A DNA stretch of 64,000 nt from SKNW01 sp050485865 (GTDB taxonomy: Bacteria > Gemmatimonadota > Gemmatimonadetes > Longimicrobiales > Gaopeijiaceae): the NCBI GenBank assembly GCA_050485865.1, contig JBJHCE010000004.1:1-64000 (forward strand), given 5' to 3'. Every line of letters starts with the position of its first letter. Position 1 is the stretch's first letter. Made by a program: the position numbers and the translations under genes. Positions 34,547 to 43,366 of this stretch are shown here, piece after piece. The notes under the pieces were generated by a model that worked only from the letters and a program-made list of their open reading frames with translations, did not search any database and had not been told where the DNA came from.

Positions 34547-35700
34547 TTGCCGCAGACGCCGCGGGCCCTGCCGCCGAGGCCAGGGCGCTCCTCGAGGAGC
34601 TCGTCGCCATCGAGTCGCCGTCGGGAAGCCCGGGGGTGAAGGCGGCCCTCGAGCACTACCGAACCGCCTTCGAAGGGATCGGGATCGCCGCCCGGCTCGA
34701 CGCATCCTCCGAAGGCCCCCCGGTTCTCGTGGCCGACCACCCCGGTGCCGACCCGCACCGGCGCCCCCTCCTCCTCGTCGGGCACATGGACACGGTCCAC
34801 CCGGTGGGGACCCTGGCCGGACCCCTTCCCCTGCGCGAGGAGGAGGAAGGGGGGTCCCGACGCCTCTACGGTCCCGGCGTCTACGACATGAAGGGGGGGC
34901 TCGCCGCCCTCTTCGGCGCCCTCTCCCTTCTCCGTGCCCGGGGGATGCAACCGGGCGGGCCCCTCCGGATTCTCGTGACCCCGGACGAGGAGGTGGGCGC
35001 ACCCGCCTCCCGACCCCGGCTCGAGGCCGAGGCGCGGGCGGCCCGCGGGGCGCTTGTCCTCGAGCCCCCGATTCCCGGGGGTGGCCCGAAGATCCGCCGG
35101 AAGGGGGTGGGGGAGTACCAAGTCCGGATCCTGGGGGTGCCCGCCCACGCCGGGATCGAGCCCGGTCGCGGGGCGAGCGCGATCCACGCCCTGGCCGATC
35201 TCCTCCCCCGGCTCCTCGCGCTCCAGGCCCCGGAGCTCGGGACAACGGTGAACGTGGGGCGGGTGGTCGGGGGTGGTCCGGTGAACGTGGTGGCCGACCG
35301 GACCGAGCTCGACGTGGACATCCGCGTCTCCACCGCCGCAGAGGCCCTCCGGATCGAGGAGGCTTTCCGGGCGCTCGGCGCGCACCCCACCCTTCCCGAC
35401 CCCCGGATCCGGGTGGAGGTGGAAGGCGGGGTGGACCGCCCTCCCCTGGAGCCCACCCCGGAGAGCCGGCGGATCCTGGAGGTGGCCACGCGGGTGGCCC
35501 ACCGCCTCGGGCGGGACCCCTTCGAGGGCGGCGCCACCGGAGGGGCGAGCGACGGCAACCTCCTCGCCGCCGCCGGCTGTCCGGTGCTGGACGGCCTCGG
35601 CCCCGACGGCGACGGGGCCCACACGCACCAGGAGTACGTGCTCCTGGACGACCTGGCCTGGCGGGTGGCCTTCCTCGCGGACCTCCTCCGGGAACTCTGA
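34534..35700 (+). CDS. M20-family metallopeptidase (N-acyl-L-amino-acid hydrolase type)
   Basis: The protein has 388 residues. Zinc and catalytic motifs are GHMDTVH, GPGVYDMKGG, TPDEEVG and the final HTHQEYV. The dimerisation lid (about 190-300) is present, so it is the exopeptidase/deacylase type (CPG2/ArgE). It starts inside the end of glcF and ends in TGATG with the GNAT gene. In Geobacillus a gene of this family, with a GNAT and an N-succinylamino-acid racemase, converts D- to L-amino acids through N-succinyl intermediates; the same trio is here, suggesting desuccinylation of N-succinyl-L-amino acids. Confidence 0.87.
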   Translation: MDGVIAADAAGPAAEARALLEELVAIESPSGSPGVKAALEHYRTAFEGIGIAARLDASSEGPPVLVADHPGADPHRRPLLLVGHMDTVHPVGTLAGPLPLREEEEGGSRRLYGPGVYDMKGGLAALFGALSLLRARGMQPGGPLRILVTPDEEVGAPASRPRLEAEARAARGALVLEPPIPGGGPKIRRKGVGEYQVRILGVPAHAGIEPGRGASAIHALADLLPRLLALQAPELGTTVNVGRVVGGGPVNVVADRTELDVDIRVSTAAEALRIEEAFRALGAHPTLPDPRIRVEVEGGVDRPPLEPTPESRRILEVATRVAHRLGRDPFEGGATGGASDGNLLAAAGCPVLDGLGPDGDGAHTHQEYVLLDDLAWRVAFLADLLREL

Positions 35701-36509
35701 TGGAGGGGCGCACGGGGGCGGAGATCCGGATCCGGGACCTGGACGGCCAGCCCGACTTCGAGGCGGCGGTCCGCCTCCAGGAGGCCACCTGGGGCGAGGG
35801 GTTCGCCGAGCGGGTCCCGACGGCGATCCTGCGCATTGCCCGGGACTACGGGGGGGTCCTGGCCGGCGCCTTCGAGGGCGACACCATGGTGGGCTTCGTC
35901 TTCGGACTCACCGGGATCGTGGACGGGCGCCCGGTCCACTGGTCCGACATGCTCGCCGTGCGCCCCGCGTGGCGGAGGCAGGGGATCGGGGTCCGCCTGA
36001 AGGGCTGGCAGCGTGACCGGCTCCTGGCCCTCGGGGTCCACGAGATGCGCTGGAGCTTCGACCCCCTGGAAGCGGCGAACGCCCGGCTCAACCTGAACCG
36101 ACTGGGGGCCGTGGGGCGTTGGTACGTGGAGGACATGTACGGTGCTTCCACCTCGCCCCTCCACGCCGGGGTCGGAACGGACCGGGTCATCGTGTCGTGG
36201 GCGCTGGACCGGGAGCCCCCGGACCCGGGGGCGCCGCCTCCCCCCCTTCCCCCGGGCGCGGTTCACGTGCCGATCCCGAGGGACCTCCAGGCCCTGAAGG
36301 CCCGGGACCCGGACGAGGCCCGTCGCCGGCGCGTCCGGGTCCGGGCCGCCCTTCTGCCCCGCCTCCGGGAGGGGTGGGAGCTCCGGGAGCTCCACGATGC
36401 GGGGCCAGGTGAGGACCCATCCCTCGTCGTCGTCCCTCCGCCGCCCCCGGGCGCCGCCGGAGCGTCCGGGCCGGCGCCGGCGGAATCGCATCCGGAGACC
36501 GCTTCATGA
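35700..36509 (+). CDS. GNAT-family acetyl/succinyltransferase (COG3375-like)
   Basis: The protein has 269 residues. The acyl-CoA loop is in MLAVRPAWRRQGIGVRLK, followed by the block LGVHEMRWSFDPLEAANARLN that is typical of this GNAT subgroup. NLNRLGAVGRWYVEDMYG and the Pro-rich tail complete it. In characterised operons the neighbouring gene of this subgroup is a succinyl-CoA:D-amino-acid N-succinyltransferase. It overlaps the M20 gene by one base and the racemase by ATGA. Confidence 0.8.
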   Translation: MEGRTGAEIRIRDLDGQPDFEAAVRLQEATWGEGFAERVPTAILRIARDYGGVLAGAFEGDTMVGFVFGLTGIVDGRPVHWSDMLAVRPAWRRQGIGVRLKGWQRDRLLALGVHEMRWSFDPLEAANARLNLNRLGAVGRWYVEDMYGASTSPLHAGVGTDRVIVSWALDREPPDPGAPPPPLPPGAVHVPIPRDLQALKARDPDEARRRRVRVRAALLPRLREGWELRELHDAGPGEDPSLVVVPPPPPGAAGASGPAPAESHPETAS

Positions 36510-37609
36510 AGATCCACCGCGCCGAACTCCGGGAGATCCGCCTCCCCCTCCGGGAGCCCTTCGCCATCAGTTCGGGCACCCGCCTCGAGCGGCGGATCCT
36601 CCTCCTGACGCTGGAGGCCGAGGGGGAGGAGGGATGGGGCGAGTGCGTGGCCGCCGAGGACCCGGGGTACAGCTACGAGACCACCGACACGGCGTGGCAC
36701 GTGCTCGTGGACTTCCTCCTTCCGGGATTCATCGGGCGGGAGATCCTGGGCCCCGAGGAGGTCCTGGCCCACGCGCCCCACGTGCGGGGGCACCGGATGG
36801 CGAAGGCCACCCTCGAAATGGCGACATGGGATCTCCAGGCGAAGGTGGTGGGGGTCCCCCTCTGGGAGCTCCTGGGCGCGTCGGGGGCCCCGGTCCCGGT
36901 GGGGGTGAGCATCGGGCTTCAGCCCGACGACTTCGCCCTCCTCGGAAGGGTCGAGGGATACCTGGAAGAGGGGTATCGGCGGATCAAGGTCAAGATCAAG
37001 CCCGGTCGCGACCTCGACATGCTCCGGGCGGTCCGGGACCGCTTCCCGGAGGCCCCCCTCATGGCCGATGCGAACTCCGCCTACACCCTCGCCGACCTCC
37101 CCCTCCTCCGGGAGATGGATGACCTGGGGCTTCTCATGATCGAGCAGCCCCTCGGGCACGAGGATCTCCTGGACCACGCCCACCTCCAGGCCGACCTTCG
37201 CACCCCGGTCTGCCTGGACGAGTCGATCCGTTCCGCCGGCGACCTGGCCCTCGCCCTCGAGCTCGGGTCGGGCCGGATCGTGAACGTGAAGCCCGGCCGG
37301 GTGGGCGGGCTTGCGGAGGCCCGGGCGATCCACGATCTCTCCCGGAAACATGGGATCCCGGTCTGGTGCGGAGGGATGCTCGAGTCCGGGATCGGTCGGG
37401 CCTTCAACGTGGCCCTTGCCGGGCTACCGGGGTTCACCCTTCCCGGGGACCTTTCCGGGAGCCGGAGGTACTGGATGGAAGACATCGTGAACCCCGAATG
37501 GGTCCCGGTAGATGGAACGCTGGCCCCCGCGGAAGGTCCCGGGATCGGCGTTGCCCCGAACCGGGCCCGGATCGAGACGCTGACCGTGCGCTCCGCCTCC
37601 TTCGGGTAG
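36506..37609 (+). CDS. N-succinylamino-acid racemase / o-succinylbenzoate synthase (enolase superfamily)
   Basis: The protein has 367 residues. The enolase-superfamily catalytic set is complete: K163 and K165 in RIKVKIKPG, metal ligands D188 (MADANSAY), E213 (MIEQPL) and D238 (CLDESI), and the second base K262 (NVKPGR), at positions matching Amycolatopsis NSAR/OSBS within a residue. The family does both menaquinone synthesis (MenC) and racemisation. No other men genes are here, while an M20 and a GNAT are directly upstream, so the racemase role is favoured. Confidence 0.88.
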   Translation: MKIHRAELREIRLPLREPFAISSGTRLERRILLLTLEAEGEEGWGECVAAEDPGYSYETTDTAWHVLVDFLLPGFIGREILGPEEVLAHAPHVRGHRMAKATLEMATWDLQAKVVGVPLWELLGASGAPVPVGVSIGLQPDDFALLGRVEGYLEEGYRRIKVKIKPGRDLDMLRAVRDRFPEAPLMADANSAYTLADLPLLREMDDLGLLMIEQPLGHEDLLDHAHLQADLRTPVCLDESIRSAGDLALALELGSGRIVNVKPGRVGGLAEARAIHDLSRKHGIPVWCGGMLESGIGRAFNVALAGLPGFTLPGDLSGSRRYWMEDIVNPEWVPVDGTLAPAEGPGIGVAPNRARIETLTVRSASFG

Positions 37610-37685
37610 CCCGCCCGGTCGCCCACCCCGCCTGCCGGCCCCGCACCCGCGCGGGGTGCTGGCCCGCCCCGTCGCATCCCGGAAC

Positions 37686-39488
37686 ATGAACGCCCCGAGA
37701 GAGCTGATGCCGATGAACCGACCCGCCCCCTACGTCGCCGCCGCCCTCCCCGCCCTGGTCCTTGCCCTCGTGGCCCTCCTGGGCGCACCCGGAGGTTTCG
37801 CGCTGCCGGGCTTCCCGGCTCCCGCCGCGGTGGAGGAGGAGGTGCGCCCCGCGTCGTGGGACGGCCCCTTCGACATGCTCCTCGTGGGCGGACGGATCGT
37901 GGACGGAACGGGGAACGCGTGGCGCTACGGCGAGGTGGGGATCGCCGGGGACCGGATCGTGGCGGTGGCGCCTCCGGGGCTCCTGGACCGGAGCCGGGCC
38001 CTCGAGGTACTGGACGTGACGGGGCACGTGGTGGCGCCCGGATTCATCGACCTGAACGGCCAGTCCGACGGGACCTACATGACCGACGGATCGGCGCTCT
38101 CCAAGATCTTCCAGGGGATCACCACCGAGATCATGGGGGAGTCGAACACCCCGGCGCCCCTCAACCGGAACGTGACCGGCGCGGTGAGTGCGTCCGACAC
38201 GACGGCGGTGCGGCGGGCCCGGGAGTGGGTGCGCTTCGACGCCTGGCTCGAGGAGATGGAGCGGGGTGGGGTGGCGCTCAACGTGGGGTCCTTCCTGGGG
38301 GGGACCACGGTGCGCCGGTGGGCCCTCGGGATGTCCGAGCGCACGCCCACCGCGGCGGACCTGGACTCGATGCGGGCGGTGACCCGGCGGAGCATGGAGG
38401 AGGGGGCCTTCGGGGTCGCGACGGCGCTCATCTACGCGCCCGGGGCCTACGCCGGAACCGATGAACTCGTGGAGATCTCGAAGGTGGTGGCCGAGTACGG
38501 GGGGGTGTACATCACCCACCTGCGGAGCGAGTCGTACTTCATCATGGAGGCGCTCGACGAAGCCATCGAGATCGGGGAGCGCTCCGGGGTCCCGGTGGAG
38601 ATCTACCACCTGAAGCTCGCCGGGGTGGAGAACTGGGGGCTCACCGAGCGGGTGGTGGAACGGATCGACGCCGCGCGGGCGCGGGGGATCGACGTGAGCG
38701 CCGGAATGTACCCGTACACCGCCGCCTCGACGGGGCTCACCGCCTGCTTCCCCCCCTGGGTGCAGGCCGATGGAAACCTCTACCGGAACCTGGCGGACCC
38801 GGAGGCGCGGGCGCGGATCCGGGCGGAAATGACGGGGCCGCCGACCGAGTGGGAGAACTGGTGCCGGCTGGCCACGCCGGAGGGAAGCCGGATCGCCTCG
38901 GTCTCGAACCGGGACCACGTGCGGTGGGTCGGGCAGTCGCTGGCGCAGGTCGCCGAGGACATGGGGGTGGACTGGGTGGATGCGGCCATGGACCTGGTGC
39001 TCGCGGATCGGTCCCGGGTGGGGATGATCTACTTCGCCATGGACGAGGACAACGTGCGCCGGAAGCTCCAGCTTCCCTGGATGAAGTTCGGAACCGACGG
39101 GGCCGGGTGGAACCCCCAGGGGGCCGGGGGGCAGCCGCATCCGAGGGCCTACGGGACCTACCCCCGGATCCTCGGGAAGTACGTCCGGGACGAGGGGGTG
39201 ATCACCCTCGAGGACGCGGTCCGGAAGTCGTCGTGGGCGGTGGCGGAGCGGATCGGGATGAAGGACCGGGGACTCATCGTGGAGGGGTTCTACGCCGACG
39301 TGGTGGTCTTCGACCCCGAAACCATCGCCGAGCGCTCCACCTTCGAGCGGCCGCACCAACTCGCAACCGGGATGTTGCACGTCTTCGTGAACGGGGATCC
39401 GGTGATCCGGGGCGGTGAGGCGACGGACGCCCGGCCGGGTCGCTTTCTCCGGGGGCCCGGGGCGAGGCCGGTTCAAACCGGGCGCTGA
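37686..39488 (+). CDS. Secreted D-aminoacylase-like amidohydrolase
   Basis: About 600 residues, with a signal peptide (YVAAALPALVLALVALLGAPGGFA). The amidohydrolase fold follows, starting DMLLVGGRIVDGTGN. The usual first metal pair HxH is replaced: PGFIDLNGQSDGT. The remaining metal set is intact: E in TTEIMGESNTP, H in YITHLRSES, H in EIYHLKLAG and D in FGTDGAG, as in the single-metal beta site of D-aminoacylases. It probably removes acyl groups from N-acyl-D-amino acids or related periplasmic substrates. The ATG at 37686 is one of several possible starts. Confidence 0.82.
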   Translation: MNAPRELMPMNRPAPYVAAALPALVLALVALLGAPGGFALPGFPAPAAVEEEVRPASWDGPFDMLLVGGRIVDGTGNAWRYGEVGIAGDRIVAVAPPGLLDRSRALEVLDVTGHVVAPGFIDLNGQSDGTYMTDGSALSKIFQGITTEIMGESNTPAPLNRNVTGAVSASDTTAVRRAREWVRFDAWLEEMERGGVALNVGSFLGGTTVRRWALGMSERTPTAADLDSMRAVTRRSMEEGAFGVATALIYAPGAYAGTDELVEISKVVAEYGGVYITHLRSESYFIMEALDEAIEIGERSGVPVEIYHLKLAGVENWGLTERVVERIDAARARGIDVSAGMYPYTAASTGLTACFPPWVQADGNLYRNLADPEARARIRAEMTGPPTEWENWCRLATPEGSRIASVSNRDHVRWVGQSLAQVAEDMGVDWVDAAMDLVLADRSRVGMIYFAMDEDNVRRKLQLPWMKFGTDGAGWNPQGAGGQPHPRAYGTYPRILGKYVRDEGVITLEDAVRKSSWAVAERIGMKDRGLIVEGFYADVVVFDPETIAERSTFERPHQLATGMLHVFVNGDPVIRGGEATDARPGRFLRGPGARPVQTGR

Positions 39489-39501
39489 GAGGGGGACGGG
39501 T

Positions 39502-40197
39502 TCAGGGGCCCGGGAACTCGAAGGTCGGGGTGCGGGTCTCGAAGCGCTGAACCGGGAGGCGGAGGGCCCGGACGAGGAGGCGGCGGAGGCCGCGGCCGAG
39601 TGCACTTCCCACTTCCTGCCGCCCCTCGACGGCGGGGCCAAGGTCGCCACGGAGCCAGCGGCGGAGCTCGTCCAGGTCGGAGAGGGAGAGGGTCTCGACC
39701 TCGATCCGTGCCAGGTAGTAGTGACGCCCCGGCGTGGAAGGCCTGAGTGGGGAGGTGAGTCCCTCCTGGAGGAGGAGGCGGGCCGCGGTGGGGGATGCGG
39801 CCTCCCGGGGGGGTGCGGAGGCGGACTCCACGAGGTAGCGCCCCGAGAGGGGGTCGAGGCGGACGGTGGCCCTCCACTCGTGGCGCCCTTCCTGGGCGTC
39901 GAAGGTGCGCACCCGCCAGAGTTCGTGGACGATCCGGATCCGCACCGGGAGGCCGGCTTCGAGGCTCGACCGTACCGCATCCCGTTCCAGGATCGGGCCC
40001 AGCGTCACCTGGAGGGCATGGGAGGCGGCATCGACCCGGAGCCCGAGGGGAGGGGCCTCCTGGCGGGCCCCTGCGGGTGACGGCGCGAGGGCGCCCGCGA
40101 GGATGAGCCCCAGGACGGCCGCGAGGGCGAGCCGGCGCACGCAGACGCGCCACGGCGCGGGCCTGGTCAGGCGGTCGGGGGCGAGGGGGCGGGTCAC
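39502..40197 (-). CDS. DUF4390 secreted protein
   Basis: The protein has 231 residues with a signal peptide (LALAAVLGLILAGALAPSPAGA). The DUF4390 pattern includes LEAGLPVRIRIVHELWR, DPLSGRYLV and YYLARIEVETLSLSDLDELRRWLRG. The family is found beside NtrY-like kinases in many proteobacteria, and here it ends the ntrYX run (20 bases after the barrel gene). Its function is unknown; an extracytoplasmic partner of the kinase is plausible. Confidence 0.8.
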   Translation of the reverse strand: MTRPLAPDRLTRPAPWRVCVRRLALAAVLGLILAGALAPSPAGARQEAPPLGLRVDAASHALQVTLGPILERDAVRSSLEAGLPVRIRIVHELWRVRTFDAQEGRHEWRATVRLDPLSGRYLVESASAPPREAASPTAARLLLQEGLTSPLRPSTPGRHYYLARIEVETLSLSDLDELRRWLRGDLGPAVEGRQEVGSALGRGLRRLLVRALRLPVQRFETRTPTFEFPGP

Positions 40198-40216
40198 GGG
40201 ACGCAGCGTCTTCGGT

Positions 40217-41977
40217 TCAGAACAGGTGGGAGAGGCGGACGAAGAAGTTCACCCCCCGATCCCTCCGGTTCAGGGGAACGGCCCAGTAGACGCCCAGGGG
40301 CCCGACGAAGACGCCCACCCCTGCATCGGCGCGGAAGGGCGCGTTTTCCCGCAAGTCTCCGTCTGCGGGGTCGGCATGGGTCCACCCCGTTCCCCCTCCG
40401 AGGAACACCGTCCACGCCGGGCGCAGGGAAAGGAGGGACTCCACCTCCCACCCCTCCCGGGTCGACACCGGGTCCCAGGAGAAGGGGAGGCGCCCCTGGT
40501 ACTCCAGCCGGACGAGGGCGGCGCCGTCGCACCCGTAGGCGGGGTAGGCGAGGGTCGCCGACGCGGTGCCCACCTCGCTTTCGGGGAGGTCGGGGCGGGT
40601 CACGGTGCTCCGACGGGCGCCGCAGTCCAGGGCGAAGCGGGGGTGCCCCGGAAGGGACCCTTCGCCCCCGAGCGCAGCCTGGTGCTGCGGCGGGAGGGGG
40701 GTCCCGTTAAGGGAGCCGGAGAGGAGGAGCTGGAGGTTCAGGCGGGCGTCGGGCCCGAGACGTCCGTAGCGGCGGAGGTCCAGTCGTCCGTCGGTGGTGA
40801 GGCCGAAGGGGGAGGCATCGGGAAGACTCACCTCGGGAACCGAGGGGCTCCCGCCCACGCGGCGACGGAGGAATCCATCGACCCACCAGCCGGATCCCGG
40901 GTCCACCGGATCATCCCGGGTGTCGAGGACCAGCCCCAGCGTGAGGGACCGGAGACTCCCCTCGGCAACGAGGGGCTGGGGGCGCCAGTCCCGCTCGCTT
41001 CCCCTGAGCGTCCAGGGGTCACGGACCGGAACGGAGGCGTGCTCCTCCTCCCGGTACTCGATGCGCGCGCGGAGCGGGAGATCGAGGGGGGTGGCGCCGA
41101 GGAAGATCGCCCATCCCCTGGCCTCCACGTGGTCCCGGAGGTCACGCCGGAGGAGGAAGGTGGAGAGCGCCGACTCGAGGTTCGAGAGGCCGCGGTCCTC
41201 GATGGGCCGGATCTCCTCGTGGAACGACACCCCGACGCTCGCCTCCCGCCGTCCTCCGAGGGCCTGCTCGATTCCGATCCGGTACCCGAGGTTCTCCCGC
41301 TCGAGTTCGAGGCCGGAGGCGGAGCGCCAGATCCCCACGCCCTCCAGGTGGAGGGGATTTCGGCTCCGCGTCTGGAGACGAGCCCCCACGGCGACCGGGA
41401 GACCCTCGGTCCGGTTGTAGGCCCCGGCGCCCCGCAGGAGCGGGCGGAGTTCTCCCCATCCGAGTTCGGCGCGAAGCAGCGGGGGAAGTTCGCCTGCCGC
41501 GGGCTCCGCCTCGACCCGGTCCCCCCGGATCCGGTAGCGAAGGGGGGCGGCGTCGAGCCGAAGGGTGCCTCCCAGCCACCCTTCCTGCGCCGAGCCCTGG
41601 AGCCGCCCGCCCACCACCGTGACGTTCCCCGCGACCCTGGCGCCCGGGAGCACCACCAGGTCCCCGTTCACCACCACGAGGGAACCGGTGATCTCGCCGC
41701 CAAGGGAAACGCCACCTCCCAGGATCCCCACGTCGCCCTCGACCCGGGAACCTGGCGGGATTCTCGTGCCCCCGGTCATCCGGAGGGTGCCCGGGGCGTT
41801 CAGGAACTCGAGGACCTCCGCCTGGAGGACCCTCTGCGCCGGCCGGTCTCCCCCCACGATGACCTGGGCACCGGAGGGTGCGGGGAGCCCGACGCCGACG
41901 AGGAGCAGGGCGCCGACGAGGAGCAGGGCACCGCTGGGCGTGCCCGGTGCCGGGAGTGAGCGTGAAGGGGTGGTCAT
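40217..41977 (-). CDS. Outer-membrane protein fusing a bactofilin-like repeat domain to a BamA-like barrel
   Basis: The protein has 586 residues. A signal peptide (LLLVGALLLVGVGLPAPSGA) is followed by a polymer-forming beta-helix segment of about 90 residues with bactofilin-type repeats (GSRVEGDVGILGGGVSLGG, ITGSLVVVNGDLVVLPGA, VAGNVTVVGG). From about residue 180 to the end it is an Omp85/BamA-type barrel (LGLVLDTRDDPVDPGSGWW, FRADAGVGVFVGPLGVYWAVP), closing with NFFVRLSHLF. POTRA-like domains are absent. The gene is 3 bases after ntrX. Confidence 0.75.
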   Translation of the reverse strand: MTTPSRSLPAPGTPSGALLLVGALLLVGVGLPAPSGAQVIVGGDRPAQRVLQAEVLEFLNAPGTLRMTGGTRIPPGSRVEGDVGILGGGVSLGGEITGSLVVVNGDLVVLPGARVAGNVTVVGGRLQGSAQEGWLGGTLRLDAAPLRYRIRGDRVEAEPAAGELPPLLRAELGWGELRPLLRGAGAYNRTEGLPVAVGARLQTRSRNPLHLEGVGIWRSASGLELERENLGYRIGIEQALGGRREASVGVSFHEEIRPIEDRGLSNLESALSTFLLRRDLRDHVEARGWAIFLGATPLDLPLRARIEYREEEHASVPVRDPWTLRGSERDWRPQPLVAEGSLRSLTLGLVLDTRDDPVDPGSGWWVDGFLRRRVGGSPSVPEVSLPDASPFGLTTDGRLDLRRYGRLGPDARLNLQLLLSGSLNGTPLPPQHQAALGGEGSLPGHPRFALDCGARRSTVTRPDLPESEVGTASATLAYPAYGCDGAALVRLEYQGRLPFSWDPVSTREGWEVESLLSLRPAWTVFLGGGTGWTHADPADGDLRENAPFRADAGVGVFVGPLGVYWAVPLNRRDRGVNFFVRLSHLF

Positions 41978-41980
41978 GGG

Positions 41981-43366
41981 TCAGGACTCCGCGTCGTCGG
42001 CGGCGCCGACGGGTTCGATGTCGAGGCGGCGCATGCGTCGATACAGGTTGCCGCGGTCGGTCTGGAGCAGGCGGGCGGCTTCGGCCACGTTCCCCTGTCC
42101 GGCGGCGAGCGCTTCCAGGATCTGGGTACGCTCGAAATCGTCGAGCCGGTCCCGAAGGGGACGGGGGTCAGCCTCCGGCGAAACCCCCGGGCCCGTGCCC
42201 CCGGAGCCTCCGCCCCGGAGGAGTTCCCGGACCACCTCGGCATCGACGGGGCCTCCCGGGTGCAGGATCGTGATCCGCTCGACCAGGTTCAGGAGCTCCC
42301 GCACGTTGCCCGGCCACGCGTAGGCGGAAAGGAGGCGTACCGCATCGGAGGCCCACTCGGGAGCGGGGAGCCCCTCCCGGCGACGGAGGCGCTCCCGGGC
42401 GTACTCCAGCAGGGCCGGAATGTCCTCCGGGCGCTCTCGAAGGGGGGGCATGCGGAGGGGGACCACCTCGAGGCGGAAGAGGAGGTCCTCGCGGAACCGA
42501 CCGGCCACCACCTCGGCCCGGAGGTCCCGGTTCGTGGCGGCCACGAGGCGGACGTCCACCTCGATGGGCCCCGAGCCCCCCACCCGCTGGATCGTGCCCG
42601 TTTCCAGGGCGCGGAGAAGCTTGGCCTGGGCCTCGGGCCCCAGGTCGCCCACCTCGTCCAGGAAGAGGGTTCCCTTGTGCGCCAGCTCGAAGCGGCCCCG
42701 ACGGCGCTCCGTTGCGCCGGTGAAGGCCCCCCGCTCGTGGCCGAACATCTCGCTTTCCACGAGGTCCCGGGGAATCGCGGCGGAGTTCACCCGGACGAAG
42801 GGTCCACCGGCCCGGGGCGAAAGGGCGTGAAGGGCACTCGCCGCGAGCTCCTTCCCCGTGCCGCTCTCCCCGGTGATGAGGACCCGGGCATCGGTGGGCG
42901 CCGCCTTCCGGATCCGCTCCCGGGCCCGCTCCATTGCCGTGCTCTCCCCGATGAGCCGGGTTCCGGGACCGAGCTCCTCCTGGAGGGCCCGGGAGAGGTC
43001 CCGCGCGCGCCCCACCTCGAGGGCACCCCGGAGGGTGACGAGCACCGACTCCGGGGTAAGGGGCTTCTCGAGGAAGTGGAAGGCGCCCCGGCGGGTGGCT
43101 TCCATGGCGTCGCCGAGGGAGGCCTCGCCACTCATCATCACGACCGGCGTTCCCGGGATCTCCTGGAGAATCAGGGGGAGGAGGTCGAGCCCCGATTCGC
43201 CGGGAAAGACCAGGTCCAGGAGGACCGCCTCGGGGCGCTCCCGGGCAATGGCCTCGAGGGCCGTGCGCCCATCCCGGGCCTCGGCAACCGAGTACCCCTC
43301 CGATTCGAGGAGGGCCCGGAGCATCCGGCGCAGGTTCCCTTCGTCGTCGATGACGAGCACCTTCAT
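41981..43366 (-). CDS. ntrX: Sigma-54-dependent response regulator, NtrX/NtrC type
   Basis: The protein has 461 residues: an N-terminal receiver domain (phosphorylation Asp in AVLLDLVFPG, about D52), an AAA+ domain with Walker A GESGTGKE, the sigma-54 contact loop GAFTGA in EMFGHERGAFTGATERR, and Walker B FLDEVGDLG. A Fis-type helix-turn-helix closes it (GNVAEAARLLQTDRGNLYRRMR). It is encoded in a 4-base overlap with its kinase. The target promoters are not in the window; the neighbouring outer-membrane genes are candidates. Confidence 0.92.
   Translation of the reverse strand: MKVLVIDDEGNLRRMLRALLESEGYSVAEARDGRTALEAIARERPEAVLLDLVFPGESGLDLLPLILQEIPGTPVVMMSGEASLGDAMEATRRGAFHFLEKPLTPESVLVTLRGALEVGRARDLSRALQEELGPGTRLIGESTAMERARERIRKAAPTDARVLITGESGTGKELAASALHALSPRAGGPFVRVNSAAIPRDLVESEMFGHERGAFTGATERRRGRFELAHKGTLFLDEVGDLGPEAQAKLLRALETGTIQRVGGSGPIEVDVRLVAATNRDLRAEVVAGRFREDLLFRLEVVPLRMPPLRERPEDIPALLEYARERLRRREGLPAPEWASDAVRLLSAYAWPGNVRELLNLVERITILHPGGPVDAEVVRELLRGGGSGGTGPGVSPEADPRPLRDRLDDFERTQILEALAAGQGNVAEAARLLQTDRGNLYRRMRRLDIEPVGAADDAES

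Noticed and set aside
36506..37609. Calling this gene menC for menaquinone synthesis
   Set aside because: The catalytic set fits both roles, but the direct GNAT and M20 neighbours and the absence of other men genes favour racemase; I left the symbol empty.
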